This document shows positions 39,308-53,384 of a stretch of 64,000 bases of DNA, piece after piece. Location of the stretch: positions 4,430,953 through 4,494,952 of the forward strand of contig NC_088324.1 of assembly GCF_910592395.1 (NCBI RefSeq), in the 5' to 3' direction. Each line of letters opens with the position of its first letter. The first letter of the stretch is position 1. The notes beneath the pieces were generated by a model that had not been told where the DNA came from, did no database searches, and was given only the letters and a program-made list of their open reading frames with translations. Made by a program: the position numbers and the translations under genes. This stretch comes from Lineus longissimus. Lineage: Eukaryota > Nemertea > Pilidiophora > Heteronemertea > Lineidae.

Positions 39308-39474
39308 TTGGCGGCCCATCTTTGATTTCACTGCATTGGCCTATCTTTACATTGAAACTAATGGCTGCAATGGATATCTTGACCCCAAAAACCTATGTTT
39401 AGACACCAACATCAACCTCCTAGCTGAAATGGTTGCATAGGTACGGAGACCTACAGCTATTGGCGGCCAGCATT

Positions 39475-42244
39475 GGCCTATCTTTACATTGAAACTAATG
39501 GCTGCAATGGATAGCTTGACCCCAAAAACCTATGTCTAGACACCAACATCAACCTCCTAGCTGTATTGGTTGCAGAGGAACGGAACCCTTCAGGTACTGA
39601 GAATCTTTGATTTCACTGCATTGGCCATCATTGATGGCTGCAATGGATAGCTTGACCCCAAAAACCTATGTCTAGACACCAACATCAACCTCCTAGCTGA
39701 AATGGTTGCATAGTTACGGAGTCCTACAGCTATTGGCGGCCAGCATTGGCCTATCTTTTACATTGAAACTAAAGGCTGCAATGGATAGCTTGACCCAAAA
39801 AACCTATGTCTAGACACCAACATCAACCTCCTAGCTGTATTGGTTGCAGAGGAACGGAGCCCTTCAGATAGTGGCCATCTTGGATTTCACTGCATTCACC
39901 TATGTTTACATTGAAACTGGTGGCTGCAATGGATAGCTTGTTACAGAGTATCAAAGCCCCTATAGGTATTGGCGGCAATCTTTGATTTCACTGGTTGCAG
40001 AGGAACGGAGCCCTTCAGGTACTGAGAATCTTTGATTTCACTGCATTGCCCTCACCGAAAGGCAGTGCACTGAAAATGACTGCATCACACTGCTTTTGAC
40101 TGAAACCCACACTGCATATGACTGTCTTAGGCATATCATTTTTTTTTAATGTTTTAATACCACTGATTTTGACTGAAAGACCACTGCAAAGCACTGCCAC
40201 TTGCATATGTATTTCAAAAACACTGCTTATGACTGAAAGACCACTGATTTCCACTTCTCCAACTCTGATCGAAACCCGTGGCATTTTCAACATGACTGAA
40301 AACCACTGCTTTATGACTGGTGAGATTAAGACTTGATGGCAGTGTAAAGCAGTGGTGATTGCAGTCAAATTCAGTGTTAAATATCACCCATAATGCAACC
40401 TGAGAGAGGAAGCTAGTAAGTTTGAATTTGATAGTCAAACATTCAAGAAATCATGGTAGCTCTTCATATTTCTCGATATTTACCCGAATTTCAATATGAG
40501 AAGAGGGGAGTTTTAGTCAGTTTGAATTGGAACACATAAGGAGCCAAATGAATGCAAAAAGGGTAATCTAGACAAACACTGAAGTTGTATTTTCAGCAAA
40601 CTAATGGCTGCAATGGATAGCTTGACCCCAAAAATCTATGTCTAGACACCAACATCAACCTCCTAGCTGTATTGGTTGCAGAGGAACGGAGCCCTTCAGA
40701 TAGTGGCCATCTTGGATTTCACTGCATTCACCTATGTTTACATTGAAACTGGTGGCTGCAATGGATAGCTTGTTACAGAGTATCAAAGCCCCTATAGGTA
40801 TTGGCGGCAATCTTTGATTTCACTGGTTGCAGAGGAACGGAGCCCTTCAGGTACTGAGAATCTTTGATTTCACTGCATTGGCCATCATTGATGGCTGCAA
40901 TGGATAGCTAGACCCAAAAACCTATGTCTAGACACCAACATCAACCTCCTAGCTGAAATGGTTGCATAGGTACGGAGTCCTACAGCTATTGGGGGCAACC
41001 ATTGGCCTATCTTTACATTGAAACTAATGGCTGCAATGGATAGCTTGACCCCAAAAACCTATGTCTAGACACCAACATCAACCTCCTAGCTGAAATGGTT
41101 GCATAGGTACGGAGTCCTACAGCTATTGGCGGCCAGCATTGGCCTATCTTTACATTGAAACTAATGGCTGCAATGGATATCTTGACCCCAAAAACCTATG
41201 TCTAGACACCAACATCAACCTCCTAGCTGTATTGGTTGCAGAGGAACGGAGCCCTTCAGGTACTGAGAATCTTTGATTTCACTGCATTGGCCATCATTGA
41301 TGGCTGCAATGGATAGCTAGACCCAAAAACCTATGTCTAGACACCAACATCAACCTCCTAGCTGAAATGATTGCATAGGTACGGAGTCCTACAGCTATTG
41401 GCGGCGAGCATTGGCCTATCTTTACATTGAAACTAATAATGCAATGGATAGCTTGACCCCAAAAACCTAAGTCTCGACACCAACATCAACCTCCTAGCTG
41501 TATTGGTTGCAGAGGAACGGAGCCCTTCAGATAGTGGCCATCTTGGATTTCACTGCATTCACCTATGTTTTACATTGAAACTGGTGGCTGCAATGGATAG
41601 CTTGTTACAGAGCATCAAAGCCCCTATAGGTATTGGCGGCAATCTTTGATTTCACTGGTTGCAGAGGAACGGAGCCCTTCAGGTACTGAGAATCTTTGAT
41701 TTCACTGCATTGGCCATCATTGATGGCTGCAATGGATAGCTAGACCCAAAAACCTATGTCTAGACACCAACATCAACCTCCTAGCTGAAATGGTTGCATA
41801 GGTACGGAGTCCTACAGCTATTGGGGGCCACCATTGGCCTATCTTTACATTGAAACTAATGGCTGCAATGGATAGCTTGACCCCAAAAACCTATGTCTAG
41901 ACACCAACATCAACCTCCTAGCTGAAATGGTTGCATAGGTACGGAGTCCTACAGCTATTGGCGGCCAGCATTGGCCTATCTTTACATTGAAACTAATGGC
42001 TGCAATGGATATCTTGACCCCAAAAACCTATGTCTAGACACCAACATCAACCTCCTAGCTGTATTGGTTGCAGAGGAACGGAGCCCTTCAGGTACTGAGA
42101 ATCTTTGATTTCACTGCATTGGCCATCATTGATGGCTGCAATGGATAGCTAGACCCAAAAACCTATGTCTAGACACCAACATCAACCTCCTAGCTGAAAT
42201 GGTTGCATAGGTACGGAGTCCTACAGCTATTGGGGGCCACCATT
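39475..42244 (+). repeat. 2,770-bp higher-order block, first copy
   Basis: This block contains about 16 satellite monomers and a 549-bp unique insert and is repeated immediately downstream with an offset of 2,770 bp. I found one substitution in the first 2.5 kb (T at 40635, C at 43405), with more differences after about 42010. Before 39475 the copies diverge (GGCGGCCAGC against GGGGGCCACC). Confidence 0.85.
40049..40597. other. 549-bp unique insert in the satellite, first copy
   Basis: The satellite breaks off after CTTTGATTTCACTGCATTG and resumes at AAACTAATGGCTGC. The first 300 bp are rich in CACTG and TGACTGAAA motifs, for example GACTGAAAGACCACTG twice, and the rest is AT-rich. Open frames on both strands (117, 74 and 72 codons) show no recognisable domain, and I do not call them genes. 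The insert may be a fragment of another repeat family or captured unique DNA. Its equal length to the ORF2 array unit is coincidental; the sequences do not match. Confidence 0.75.
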
Positions 42245-45100
42245 GGCCTATCTTTACATTGAAACTAATGGCTGCAATGGATAGCTTGACCCCAAAAACC
42301 TATGTCTAGACACCAACATCAACCTCCTAGCTGTATTGGTTGCAGAGGAACGGAACCCTTCAGGTACTGAGAATCTTTGATTTCACTGCATTGGCCATCA
42401 TTGATGGCTGCAATGGATAGCTTGACCCCAAAAACCTATGTCTAGACACCAACATCAACCTCCTAGCTGAAATGGTTGCATAGTTACGGAGTCCTACAGC
42501 TATTGGCGGCCAGCATTGGCCTATCTTTTACATTGAAACTAAAGGCTGCAATGGATAGCTTGACCCAAAAAACCTATGTCTAGACACCAACATCAACCTC
42601 CTAGCTGTATTGGTTGCAGAGGAACGGAGCCCTTCAGATAGTGGCCATCTTGGATTTCACTGCATTCACCTATGTTTACATTGAAACTGGTGGCTGCAAT
42701 GGATAGCTTGTTACAGAGTATCAAAGCCCCTATAGGTATTGGCGGCAATCTTTGATTTCACTGGTTGCAGAGGAACGGAGCCCTTCAGGTACTGAGAATC
42801 TTTGATTTCACTGCATTGCCCTCACCGAAAGGCAGTGCACTGAAAATGACTGCATCACACTGCTTTTGACTGAAACCCACACTGCATATGACTGTCTTAG
42901 GCATATCATTTTTTTTTAATGTTTTAATACCACTGATTTTGACTGAAAGACCACTGCAAAGCACTGCCACTTGCATATGTATTTCAAAAACACTGCTTAT
43001 GACTGAAAGACCACTGATTTCCACTTCTCCAACTCTGATCGAAACCCGTGGCATTTTCAACATGACTGAAAACCACTGCTTTATGACTGGTGAGATTAAG
43101 ACTTGATGGCAGTGTAAAGCAGTGGTGATTGCAGTCAAATTCAGTGTTAAATATCACCCATAATGCAACCTGAGAGAGGAAGCTAGTAAGTTTGAATTTG
43201 ATAGTCAAACATTCAAGAAATCATGGTAGCTCTTCATATTTCTCGATATTTACCCGAATTTCAATATGAGAAGAGGGGAGTTTTAGTCAGTTTGAATTGG
43301 AACACATAAGGAGCCAAATGAATGCAAAAAGGGTAATCTAGACAAACACTGAAGTTGTATTTTCAGCAAACTAATGGCTGCAATGGATAGCTTGACCCCA
43401 AAAACCTATGTCTAGACACCAACATCAACCTCCTAGCTGTATTGGTTGCAGAGGAACGGAGCCCTTCAGATAGTGGCCATCTTGGATTTCACTGCATTCA
43501 CCTATGTTTACATTGAAACTGGTGGCTGCAATGGATAGCTTGTTACAGAGTATCAAAGCCCCTATAGGTATTGGCGGCAATCTTTGATTTCACTGGTTGC
43601 AGAGGAACGGAGCCCTTCAGGTACTGAGAATCTTTGATTTCACTGCATTGGCCATCATTGATGGCTGCAATGGATAGCTAGACCCAAAAACCTATGTCTA
43701 GACACCAACATCAACCTCCTAGCTGAAATGGTTGCATAGGTACGGAGTCCTACAGCTATTGGGGGCAACCATTGGCCTATCTTTACATTGAAACTAATGG
43801 CTGCAATGGATAGCTTGACCCCAAAAACCTATGTCTAGACACCAACATCAACCTCCTAGCTGAAATGGTTGCATAGGTACGGAGTCCTACAGCTATTGGC
43901 GGCCAGCATTGGCCTATCTTTACATTGAAACTAATGGCTGCAATGGATATCTTGACCCCAAAAACCTATGTCTAGACACCAACATCAACCTCCTAGCTGT
44001 ATTGGTTGCAGAGGAACGGAGCCCTTCAGGTACTGAGAATCTTTGATTTCACTGCATTGGCCATCATTGATGGCTGCAATGGATAGCTAGACCCAAAAAC
44101 CTATGTCTAGACACCAACATCAACCTCCTAGCTGAAATGATTGCATAGGTACGGAGTCCTACAGCTATTGGCGGCGAGCATTGGCCTATCTTTACATTGA
44201 AACTAATAATGCAATGGATAGCTTGACCCCAAAAACCTAAGTCTCGACACCAACATCAACCTCCTAGCTGTATTGGTTGCAGAGGAACGGAGCCCTTCAG
44301 ATAGTGGCCATCTTGGATTTCACTGCATTCACCTATGTTTTACATTGAAACTGGTGGCTGCAATGGATAGCTTGTTACAGAGCATCAAAGCCCCTATAGG
44401 TATTGGCGGCAATCTTTGATTTCACTGGTTGCAGAGGAACGGAGCCCTTCAGGTACTGAGAATCTTTGATTTCACTGCATTGGCCATCATTGATGGCTGC
44501 AATGGATAGCTAGACCCAAAAACCTATGTCTAGACACCAACATCAACCTCCTAGCTGAAATGGTTGCATAGGTACGGAGTCCTACAGCTATTGGGGGCCA
44601 CCATTGGCCTATCTTTACATTGAAACTAATGGCTGCAATGGATAGCTTGACCCCAAAAACCTATGTCTAGACACCAACATCAACCTCCTAGCTGAAATGG
44701 TTGCATAGGTACGGAGTCCTACAGCTATTGGCGGCCAGCATTGGCCTATCTTTACATTGAAACTAATGGCTGCAATGGATAGCTTGACCCCAAAATCCCA
44801 AGTCTAGACACCAACATCAACCTCCTAGCTGTATTGGTTGCAGAGGAACGGAGCCCTTCAGGTACTGAGAATCTTTGATTTCACTGCATTGGCCATCATT
44901 GATGGCTGCAATGGATAGCTAGACCCAAAAACCTATGTCTAGACACCAACATCAACCTCCTAGCTGAAATGGTTGCATAGGTACGGAGTCCTACAGCTAT
45001 TGGGGGCCACCATTGGCCTATCTTTACATTGAAACTAATGGCTGCAATGGATAGCTTGACCCCAAAAACCTATGTCTAGACACCAACATCAACCTCCTAG
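42245..45100 (+). repeat. 2,770-bp higher-order block, second copy
   Basis: This is the tandem second copy of 39475-42244, continuing about 90 bp past one period before diverging at CTGTATTGG/CTGAAATGG. A local difference, CAAAATCCCAAGTC near 44791, is private to this copy. Confidence 0.85.
42819..43367. other. 549-bp unique insert in the satellite, second copy
   Basis: By eye this is identical to 40049-40597, with the same satellite breakpoints on both sides. The insertion therefore happened once and was then copied with its surroundings. Confidence 0.78.
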
Positions 45101-47809
45101 CTGAAATGGTTGCATAGGTACGGAGTCCTACAGCTATTGGCGGCCAGCATTGGCCTATCTTCACATTGAAACTAATGGCTGCAATGGATATCTTGACCCC
45201 AAAAACCTATGTCTAGACACCAACATCAACCTCCTAGCTGTATTGGTTGCAGAGGAACGGAGCCCTTCAGGTATTGGCCATCTTGGATTTCACTGCATTC
45301 ACCTATGTTTTACATTGAAACTGGTGGCTGCAATGGATAGCTTGTTACAGAGTATCAAAGCCCCTATAGGTATTGGCGGCAATCTTTGATTTCACTGGTT
45401 GCAGAGGAACGGAGCCCTTCAGGTACTGAGAATCTTTGATTTCACTGCATTGGCCATCATTGATGGCTGCAATGGATAGCTAGACCCAAAAACCTATGTC
45501 TAGACACCAACATCAACCTCCTAGCTGAAATGATTGCATAGGTACGGAGTCCTACAGCTATTGGCGGCCAGCATTGGCCTATCTTTACATTGAAACTAAT
45601 AATGCAATGGATAGCTTGACCCCAAAAACCTATGTTTAGACACCAACATCAACCTCCTAGCTGAAATGGTTGCATAGGTACGGAGACCTACAGCTATTGG
45701 CGGCCAGCATTGGCCTATCTTTACATTGAAACTAATGGCTGCAATGGATAGCTTGACCCCGAAAACCTATGTTTAGACACCAACATCAACCTCCTAGCTG
45801 AAATGGTTGCATAGGTACGGAGTCCTACAGCTATTGGCGGCCCATCTTTGATTTCACTGCATTGGCCTATCTTTACATTGAAACTAATGGCTGCAATGGA
45901 TATCTTGACCCCAAAAACCTATGTCTAGACACCAACATCAACCTCCTAGCTGTATTGGTTGCAGAGGAACGGAGCCCTTCAGGTACTGAGAATCTTTGAT
46001 TTCACTGCATTGGCCATCATTGATGGCTGCAATGGATAGCTAGACCCAAAAACCTATGTCTAGACACCAACATCAACCTCCTAGCTGAAATGGTTGCATA
46101 GGTACGGAGTCCTACAGCTATTGGCGGCCAGCATTGGCCTATCTTTACATTGAAACTAATGGCTGCAATGGATAGCTTGACCCCATAAAACCTAAGTCTA
46201 GACACCAACATCAACCTCCTAGCTGTATTGGTTGCAGAGGAACGGAGCCCTTCAGATAGTGGCCATCTTGGATTTCACTGCATTCACCTATGTTTACATT
46301 GAAACTGGTGGCTGCAATGGATAGCTTGTTACAGAGCATCAAAGCCCCTATAGGTATTGGCGGCAATCTTTGATTTCACTGGTTGCAGAGGAACGGAGCC
46401 CTTCAGGTACTGAGAATCTTTGATTTCACTGCATTGGCCATCATTGATGGCTGCAATGGATAGCTTGACCCCAAAAACCTATGTCTAGACACCAACATCA
46501 ACCTCCTAGCTGAAATGGTTGCATAGGTACGGAGTCCTACAGCTATTGGCGGCCAGCATTGGCCTATCTTTACATTGAAACTAATGGCTGCAATGGATAT
46601 CTTGACCCCAAAAACCTATGTCTAGACACCAACATCAACCTCCTAGCTGTATTGGTTGCAGAGGAACGGAGCCCTTCAGGTACTGAGAATCTTTGATTTC
46701 ACTGCATTGGCCATCATTGATGGCTGCAATGGATAGCTAGACCCAAAAACCTATGTCTAGACACCAACATCAACCTCCTAGCTGAAATGGTTGCATAGGT
46801 ACGGAGTCCTACAGCTATTGGCGGCCAGCATTGGCCTATCTTTACATTGAAACTAATGGCTGCAATGGATAGCTTGACCCCAAAAACCTATGTCTAGACA
46901 CCAACATCAACCTCCTAGCTGAAATGGTTGCATAGGTACGGAGACCTACAGCTATTGGCGGCCAGCATTGGCCTATATTTACATTGAAACTAATGGCTGC
47001 AATGGATAGCTTGACCCCAAAAACCTATGTTTAGACACCAACATCAACCTCCTAGCTGAAATGGTTGCATAGGTACGGAGACCTACAGCTATTGGCGGCC
47101 AGCATTGGCCTATCTTTACATTGAAACTAATGGCTGCAATGGATAGCTTGACCCCAAAAACCTATGTTTAGACACCAACATCAACCTCCTAGCTGAAATG
47201 GTTGCATAGGTACGGAGTCCTACAGCTATTGGCGGCCCATCTTTGATTTCACTGCATTGGCCTATCTTTACATTGAAACTAATGGCTGCAATGGATATCT
47301 TGACCCCAAAAACCTATGTCTAGACACCAACATCAACCTCCTAGCTGTATTGGTTGCAGAGGAACGGAGCCCTTCAGGTACTGAGAATCTTTGATTTCAC
47401 TGCATTGGCCATCATTGATGGCTGCAATGGATAGCTAGACCCAAAAACCTATGTCTAGACACCAACATCAACCTCCTAGCTGAAATGGTTGCATAGGTAC
47501 GGAGTCCTACAGCTATTGGCGGCCAGCATTGGCCTATCTTTACATTGAAACTAATGGCTGCAATGGATAGCTTGACCCCAAAAACCTATGTCTAGACACC
47601 AACATCAACCTCCTAGCTGAAATGGTTGCATAGGTACGGAGACCTACAGCTATTGGCGGCCAGCATTGGCCTATCTTTACATTGAAACTAATGGCTGCAA
47701 TGGATAGCTTGACCCCAAAAACCTATGTTTAGACACCAACATCAACCTCCTAGCTGAAATGGTTGCATAGGTACGGAGACCTACAGCTATTGGCGGCCAG
47801 CATTGGCCT

Positions 47810-50800
47810 ATCTTTACATTGAAACTAATGGCTGCAATGGATAGCTTGACCCCAAAAACCTATGTTTAGACACCAACATCAACCTCCTAGCTGAAATGGT
47901 TGCATAGGTACGGAGTCCTACAGCTATTGGCGGCCCATCTTTGATTTCACTGCATTGGCCTATCTTTACATTGAAACTAATGGCTGCAATGGATATCTTG
48001 ACCCCAAAAACCTATGTCTAGACACCAACATCAACCTCCTAGCTGTATTGGTTGCAGAGGAACGGAGCCCTTCAGGTACTGAGAATCTTTGATTTCACTG
48101 CATTGGCCATCATTGATGGCTGCAATGGATAGCTAGACCCAAAAACCTATGTCTAGACACCAACATCAACCTCCTAGCTGAAATGGTTGCATAGGTACGG
48201 AGTCCTACAGCTATTGGCGGCCAGCATTGGCCTATCTTTACATTGAAACTAATGGCTGCAATGGATAGCTTGACCCCATAAAACCTAAGTCTAGACACCA
48301 ACATCAACCTCCTAGCTGTATTGGTTGCAGAGGAACGGAGCCCTTCAGATAGTGGCCATCTTGGATTTCACTGCATTCACCTATGTTTACATTGAAACTG
48401 GTGGCTGCAATGGATAGCTTGTTACAGAGCATCAAAGCCCCTATAGGTATTGGCGGCAATCTTTGATTTCACTGGTTGCAGAGGAACGGAGCCCTTCAGG
48501 TACTGAGAATCTTTGATTTCACTGCATTGGCCATCATTGATGGCTGCAATGGATAGCTAGACCCAAAAACCTATGTCTAGACACCAACATCAACCTCCTA
48601 GCTGAAATGGTTGCATAGGTACGGAGTCCTACAGCTATTGGGGGCCACCATTGGCCTATCTTTACATTGAAACTAATGGCTGCAATGGATAGCTTGACCC
48701 CAAAAACCTATGTCTAGACACCAAGATCAACCTCCTAGCTGAAATGGTTGCATAGGTACGGAGTCCTACAGCTATTGGCGGCCAGCATTGGCCTATCTTT
48801 ACATTGAAACTAATGGCTGCAATGGATATCTTGACCCCAAAAACCTATGTCTAGACACCAACATCAACCTCCTAGCTGTATTGGTTGCAGAGGAACGGAG
48901 CCCTTCAGGTACTGAGAATCTTTGATTTCACTGCATTGGCCATCATTGATGGCTGCAATGGATAGCTAGACCCAAAAACCTATGTCTAGACACCAACATC
49001 AACCTCCTAGCTGAAATGGTTGCATAGGTACGGAGTCCTATAGCTATTGGGGGCCACCATTGGCCTATCTTTACATTGAAACTAATGGCTGCAATGGATA
49101 GCTTGACCCCAAAAACCTATGTCTAGACACCAACATCAACCTCCTAGCTGAAATGGTTGCATAGGTACGGAGTCCTACAGCTATTGGGGGCCACCATTGG
49201 CCTATCTTTACATTGAAACTAATGGCTGCAATGGATAGCTTGACCCCAAAAACCTATGTCTAGACACCAACATCAACCTCCTAGCTGAAATGGTTGCATA
49301 GGTACGGAGTCCTACAGCTATTGGCGGCCAGCATTGGCCTATCTTCACATTGAAACTAATGGCTGCAATGGATATCTTGACCCCAAAAACCTATGTCTAG
49401 ACACCAACATCAACCTCCTAGCTGTATTGGTTGCAGAGGAACGGAGCCCTTCAGGTATTGGCCATCTTGGATTTCACTGCATTCACCTATGTTTTACATT
49501 GAAACTGGTGGCTGCAATGGATAGCTTGTTACAGAGTATCAAAGCCCCTATAGGTATTGGCGGCAATCTTTGATTTCACTGGTTGCAGAGGAACGGAGCC
49601 CTTCAGGTACTGAGAATCTTTGATTTCACTGCATTGGCCATCATTGATGGCTGCAATGGATAGCTAGACCCAAAAACCTATGTCTAGACACCAACATCAA
49701 CCTCCTAGCTGAAATGGTTGCATAGGTACGGAGTCCTACAGCTATTGGCGGCCAGCATTGGCCTATCTTTACATTGAAACTAATGGCTGCAATGGATAGC
49801 TTGACCCCAAAAACCTATGTCTAGACACCAACATCAACCTCCTAGCTGAAATGGTTGCATAGGTACGGAGACCTACAGCTATTGGCGGCCAGCATCGGCC
49901 TATATTTACATTGAAACTAATGGCTGCAATGGATAGCTTGACCCCAAAAACCTATGTTTAGACACCAACATCAACCTCCTAGCTGAAATGGTTGCATAGG
50001 TACGGAGTCCTACAGCTATTGGCGGCCAGCATTGGCCTATCTTTACATTGAAACTAATGGCTGCAATGGATAGCTTGACCCCAAAAACCTATGTTTAGAC
50101 ACCAACATCAACCTCCTAGCTGAAATGGTTGCATAGGTACGGAGTCCTACAGCTATTGGCGGCCCATCTTTGATTTCACTGCATTGGCCTATCTTTACAT
50201 TGAAACTAATGGCTGCAATGGATATCTTGACCCCAAAAACCTATGTCTAGACACCAACATCAACCTCCTAGCTGTATTGGTTGCAGAGGAACGGAGCCCT
50301 TCAGGTACTGAGAATCTTTGATTTCACTGCATTGGCCATCATTGATGGCTGCAATGGATAGCTAGACCCAAAAACCTATGTCTAGACACCAACATCAACC
50401 TCCTAGCTGAAATGGTTGCATAGGTACGGAGTCCTACAGCTATTGGCGGCCAGCATTGGCCTATCTTTACATTGAAACTAATGGCTGCAATGGATAGCTT
50501 GACCCCAAAAACCTATGTCTAGACACCAACATCAACCTCCTAGCTGAAATGGTTGCATAGGTACGGAGACCTACAGCTATTGGCGGCCAGCATTGGCCTA
50601 TCTTTACATTGAAACTAATGGCTGCAATGGATAGCTTGACCCCAAAAACCTATGTTTAGACACCAACATCAACCTCCTAGCTGAAATGGTTGCATAGGTA
50701 CGGAGACCTACAGCTATTGGCGGCCAGCATTGGCCTATCTTTACATTGAAACTAATGGCTGCAATGGATAGCTTGACCCCAAAAACCTATGTTTAGACAC

Positions 50801-51950
50801 CAACATCAACCTCCTAGCTGAAATGGTTGCATAGGTACGGAGTCCTACAGCTATTGGCGGCCCATCTTTGATTTCACTGCATTGGCCTATCTTTACATTG
50901 AAACTAATGGCTGCAATGGATAGCTAGACCCAAAAACCTATGTCTAGACACCAACATCAACCTCCTAGCTGTATTGGTTGCAGAGGAACGGAGCCCTTCA
51001 GGTACTGAGAATCTTTGATTTCACTGCATTGGCCATCATTGATGGCTGCAATGGATAGCTAGACCCAAAAACCTATGTCTAGACACCAACATCAACCTCC
51101 TAGCTGAAATGGTTGCATAGGTACGGAGTCCTACAGCTATTGGCGGCCAGCATTGGCCTATCTTTACATTGAAACTAATGGCTGCAATGGATAGCTTGAC
51201 CCCATAAAACCTAAGTCTAGACACCAACATCAACCTCCTAGCTGTATTGGTTGCAGAGGAACGGAGCCCTTCAGATAGTGGCCATCTTGGATTTCACTGC
51301 ATTCACCTATGTTTACATTGAAACTGGTGGCTGCAATGGATAGCTTGTTACAGAGCATCAAAGCCCCTATAGGTATTGGCGGCAATCTTTGATTTCACTG
51401 GTTGCAGAGGAACGGAGCCCTTCAGGTACTGAGAATCTTTGATTTCACTGCATTGGCCATCATTGATGGCTGCAATGGATAGCTAGACCCAAAAACCTAT
51501 GTCTAGACACCAACATCAACCTCCTAGCTGAAATGGTTGCATAGGTACGGAGTCCTACAGCTATTGGGGGCCACCATTGGCCTATCTTTACATTGAAACT
51601 AATGGCTGCAATGGATAGCTTGACCCCAAAAACCTATGTCTAGACACCAACATCAACCTCCTAGCTGTATTGGTTGCAGAGGAACGGAGCCCTTCAGGTA
51701 CTGAGAATCTTTGATTTCACTGCATTGGCCATCATTGATGGCTGCAATGGATAGCTTGACCCAAAAACCTATGTCTAGACACCAACATCAACCTCCTAGC
51801 TGAAATGGTTGCATAGGTACGGAGTCCTACAGCTATTGGGGGCCACCATTGGCCTATCTTTACATTGAAACTAATGGCTGCAATGGATAGCTTGACCCCA
51901 AAAACCTATGTTTAGACACCAACATCAACCTCCTAGCTGAAATGGTTGCA
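47810..51950 (+). repeat. 5,575-bp offset segmental duplication, first copy
   Basis: About 4.1 kb of array 3 recurs at 53385-57526. The offset of 5,575 bp is constant across landmarks: GGCGGCCCATC at 47931 and 53506, the CACATTGAAACTAATGG variant near 49347 and 54922, and the CCCATAAAACCTAAG variant near 51200 and 56776. A few substitutions separate the copies. Confidence 0.82.
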
Positions 51951-53384
51951 TAGGTACGGAGTCCTACAGCTATTGGCGGCCCATCTTTGATTTCACTGCA
52001 TTGGCCTATCTTTACATTGAAACTAATGGCTGCAATGGATATCTTGACCCCAAAAACCTATGTCTAGACACCAACATCAACCTCCTAGCTGTATTGGTTG
52101 CAGAGGAACGGAGCCCTTCAGGTACTGAGAATCTTTGATTTCACTGCATTGGCCATCATTGATGGCTGCAATGGATAGCTAGACCCAAAAACCTATGTCT
52201 AGACACCAACATCAACCTCCTAGCTGAAATGGTTGCATAGGTACGGAGTCCTACAGCTATTGGCGGCCAGCATTGGCCTATCTTTACATTGAAACTAATG
52301 GCTGCAATGGATAGCTTGACCCCATAAAACCTAAGTCTCGACACCAACATCAACCTCCTAGCTGTATTGGTTGCAGAGGAACGGAGCCCTTCAGATAGTG
52401 GCCATCTTGGATTTCACTGCATTCACCTATGTTTACATTGAAACTGGTGGCTGCAATGGATAGCTTGTTACAGAGTATCAAAGCCCCTATAGGTATTGGC
52501 GGCAATCTTTGATTTCACTGGTTGCAGAGGAACGGAGCCCTTCAGGTACTGAGAATCTTTGATTTCACTGCATTGGCCATCATTGATGGCTGCAATGGAT
52601 AGCTAGACCCAAAAACCTATGTCTAGACACCAACATCAACCTCCTAGCTGAAATGGTTGCATAGGTACGGAGTCCTACAGCTATTGGGGGCCACCATTGG
52701 CCTATCTTTACATTGAAACTAATGGCTGCAATGGATAGCTTGACCCCAAAAACCTATGTCTAGACACCAAGATCAACCTCCTAGCTGAAATGGTTGCATA
52801 GGTACGGAGTCCTACAGCTATTGGCGGCCAGCATTGGCCTATCTTTACATTGAAACTAATGGCTGCAATGGATATCTTGACCCCAAAAACCTATGTCTAG
52901 ACACCAACATCAACCTCCTAGCTGTATTGGTTGCAGAGGAACGGAGCCCTTCAGGTACTGAGAATCTTTGATTTCACTGCATTGGCCATCATTGATGGCT
53001 GCAATGGATAGCTAGACCCAAAAACCTATGTCTAGACACCAACATCAACCTCCTAGCTGAAATGGTTGCATAGGTACGGAGTCCTACAGCTATTGGGGGC
53101 CACCATTGGCCTATCTTTACATTGAAACTAATGGCTGCAATGGATAGCTTGACCCCAAAAACCTATGTCTAGACACCAACATCAACCTCCTAGCTGTATT
53201 GGTTGCAGAGGAACGGAGCCCTTCAGGTACTGAGAATCTTTGATTTCACTGCATTGGCCATCATTGATGGCTGCAATGGATAGCTAGACCCAAAAACCTA
53301 TGTCTAGACACCAACATCAACCTCCTAGCTGAAATGGTTGCATAGGTACGGAGTCCTACAGCTATTGGGGGCCACCATTGGCCT

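Noticed and set aside
40015-43208. 117- and 74-codon frames in the 549-bp insert as a gene
   Set aside because: Overlapping frames on both strands in a CACTG-rich low-complexity segment, partly running into satellite, show no recognisable domain.
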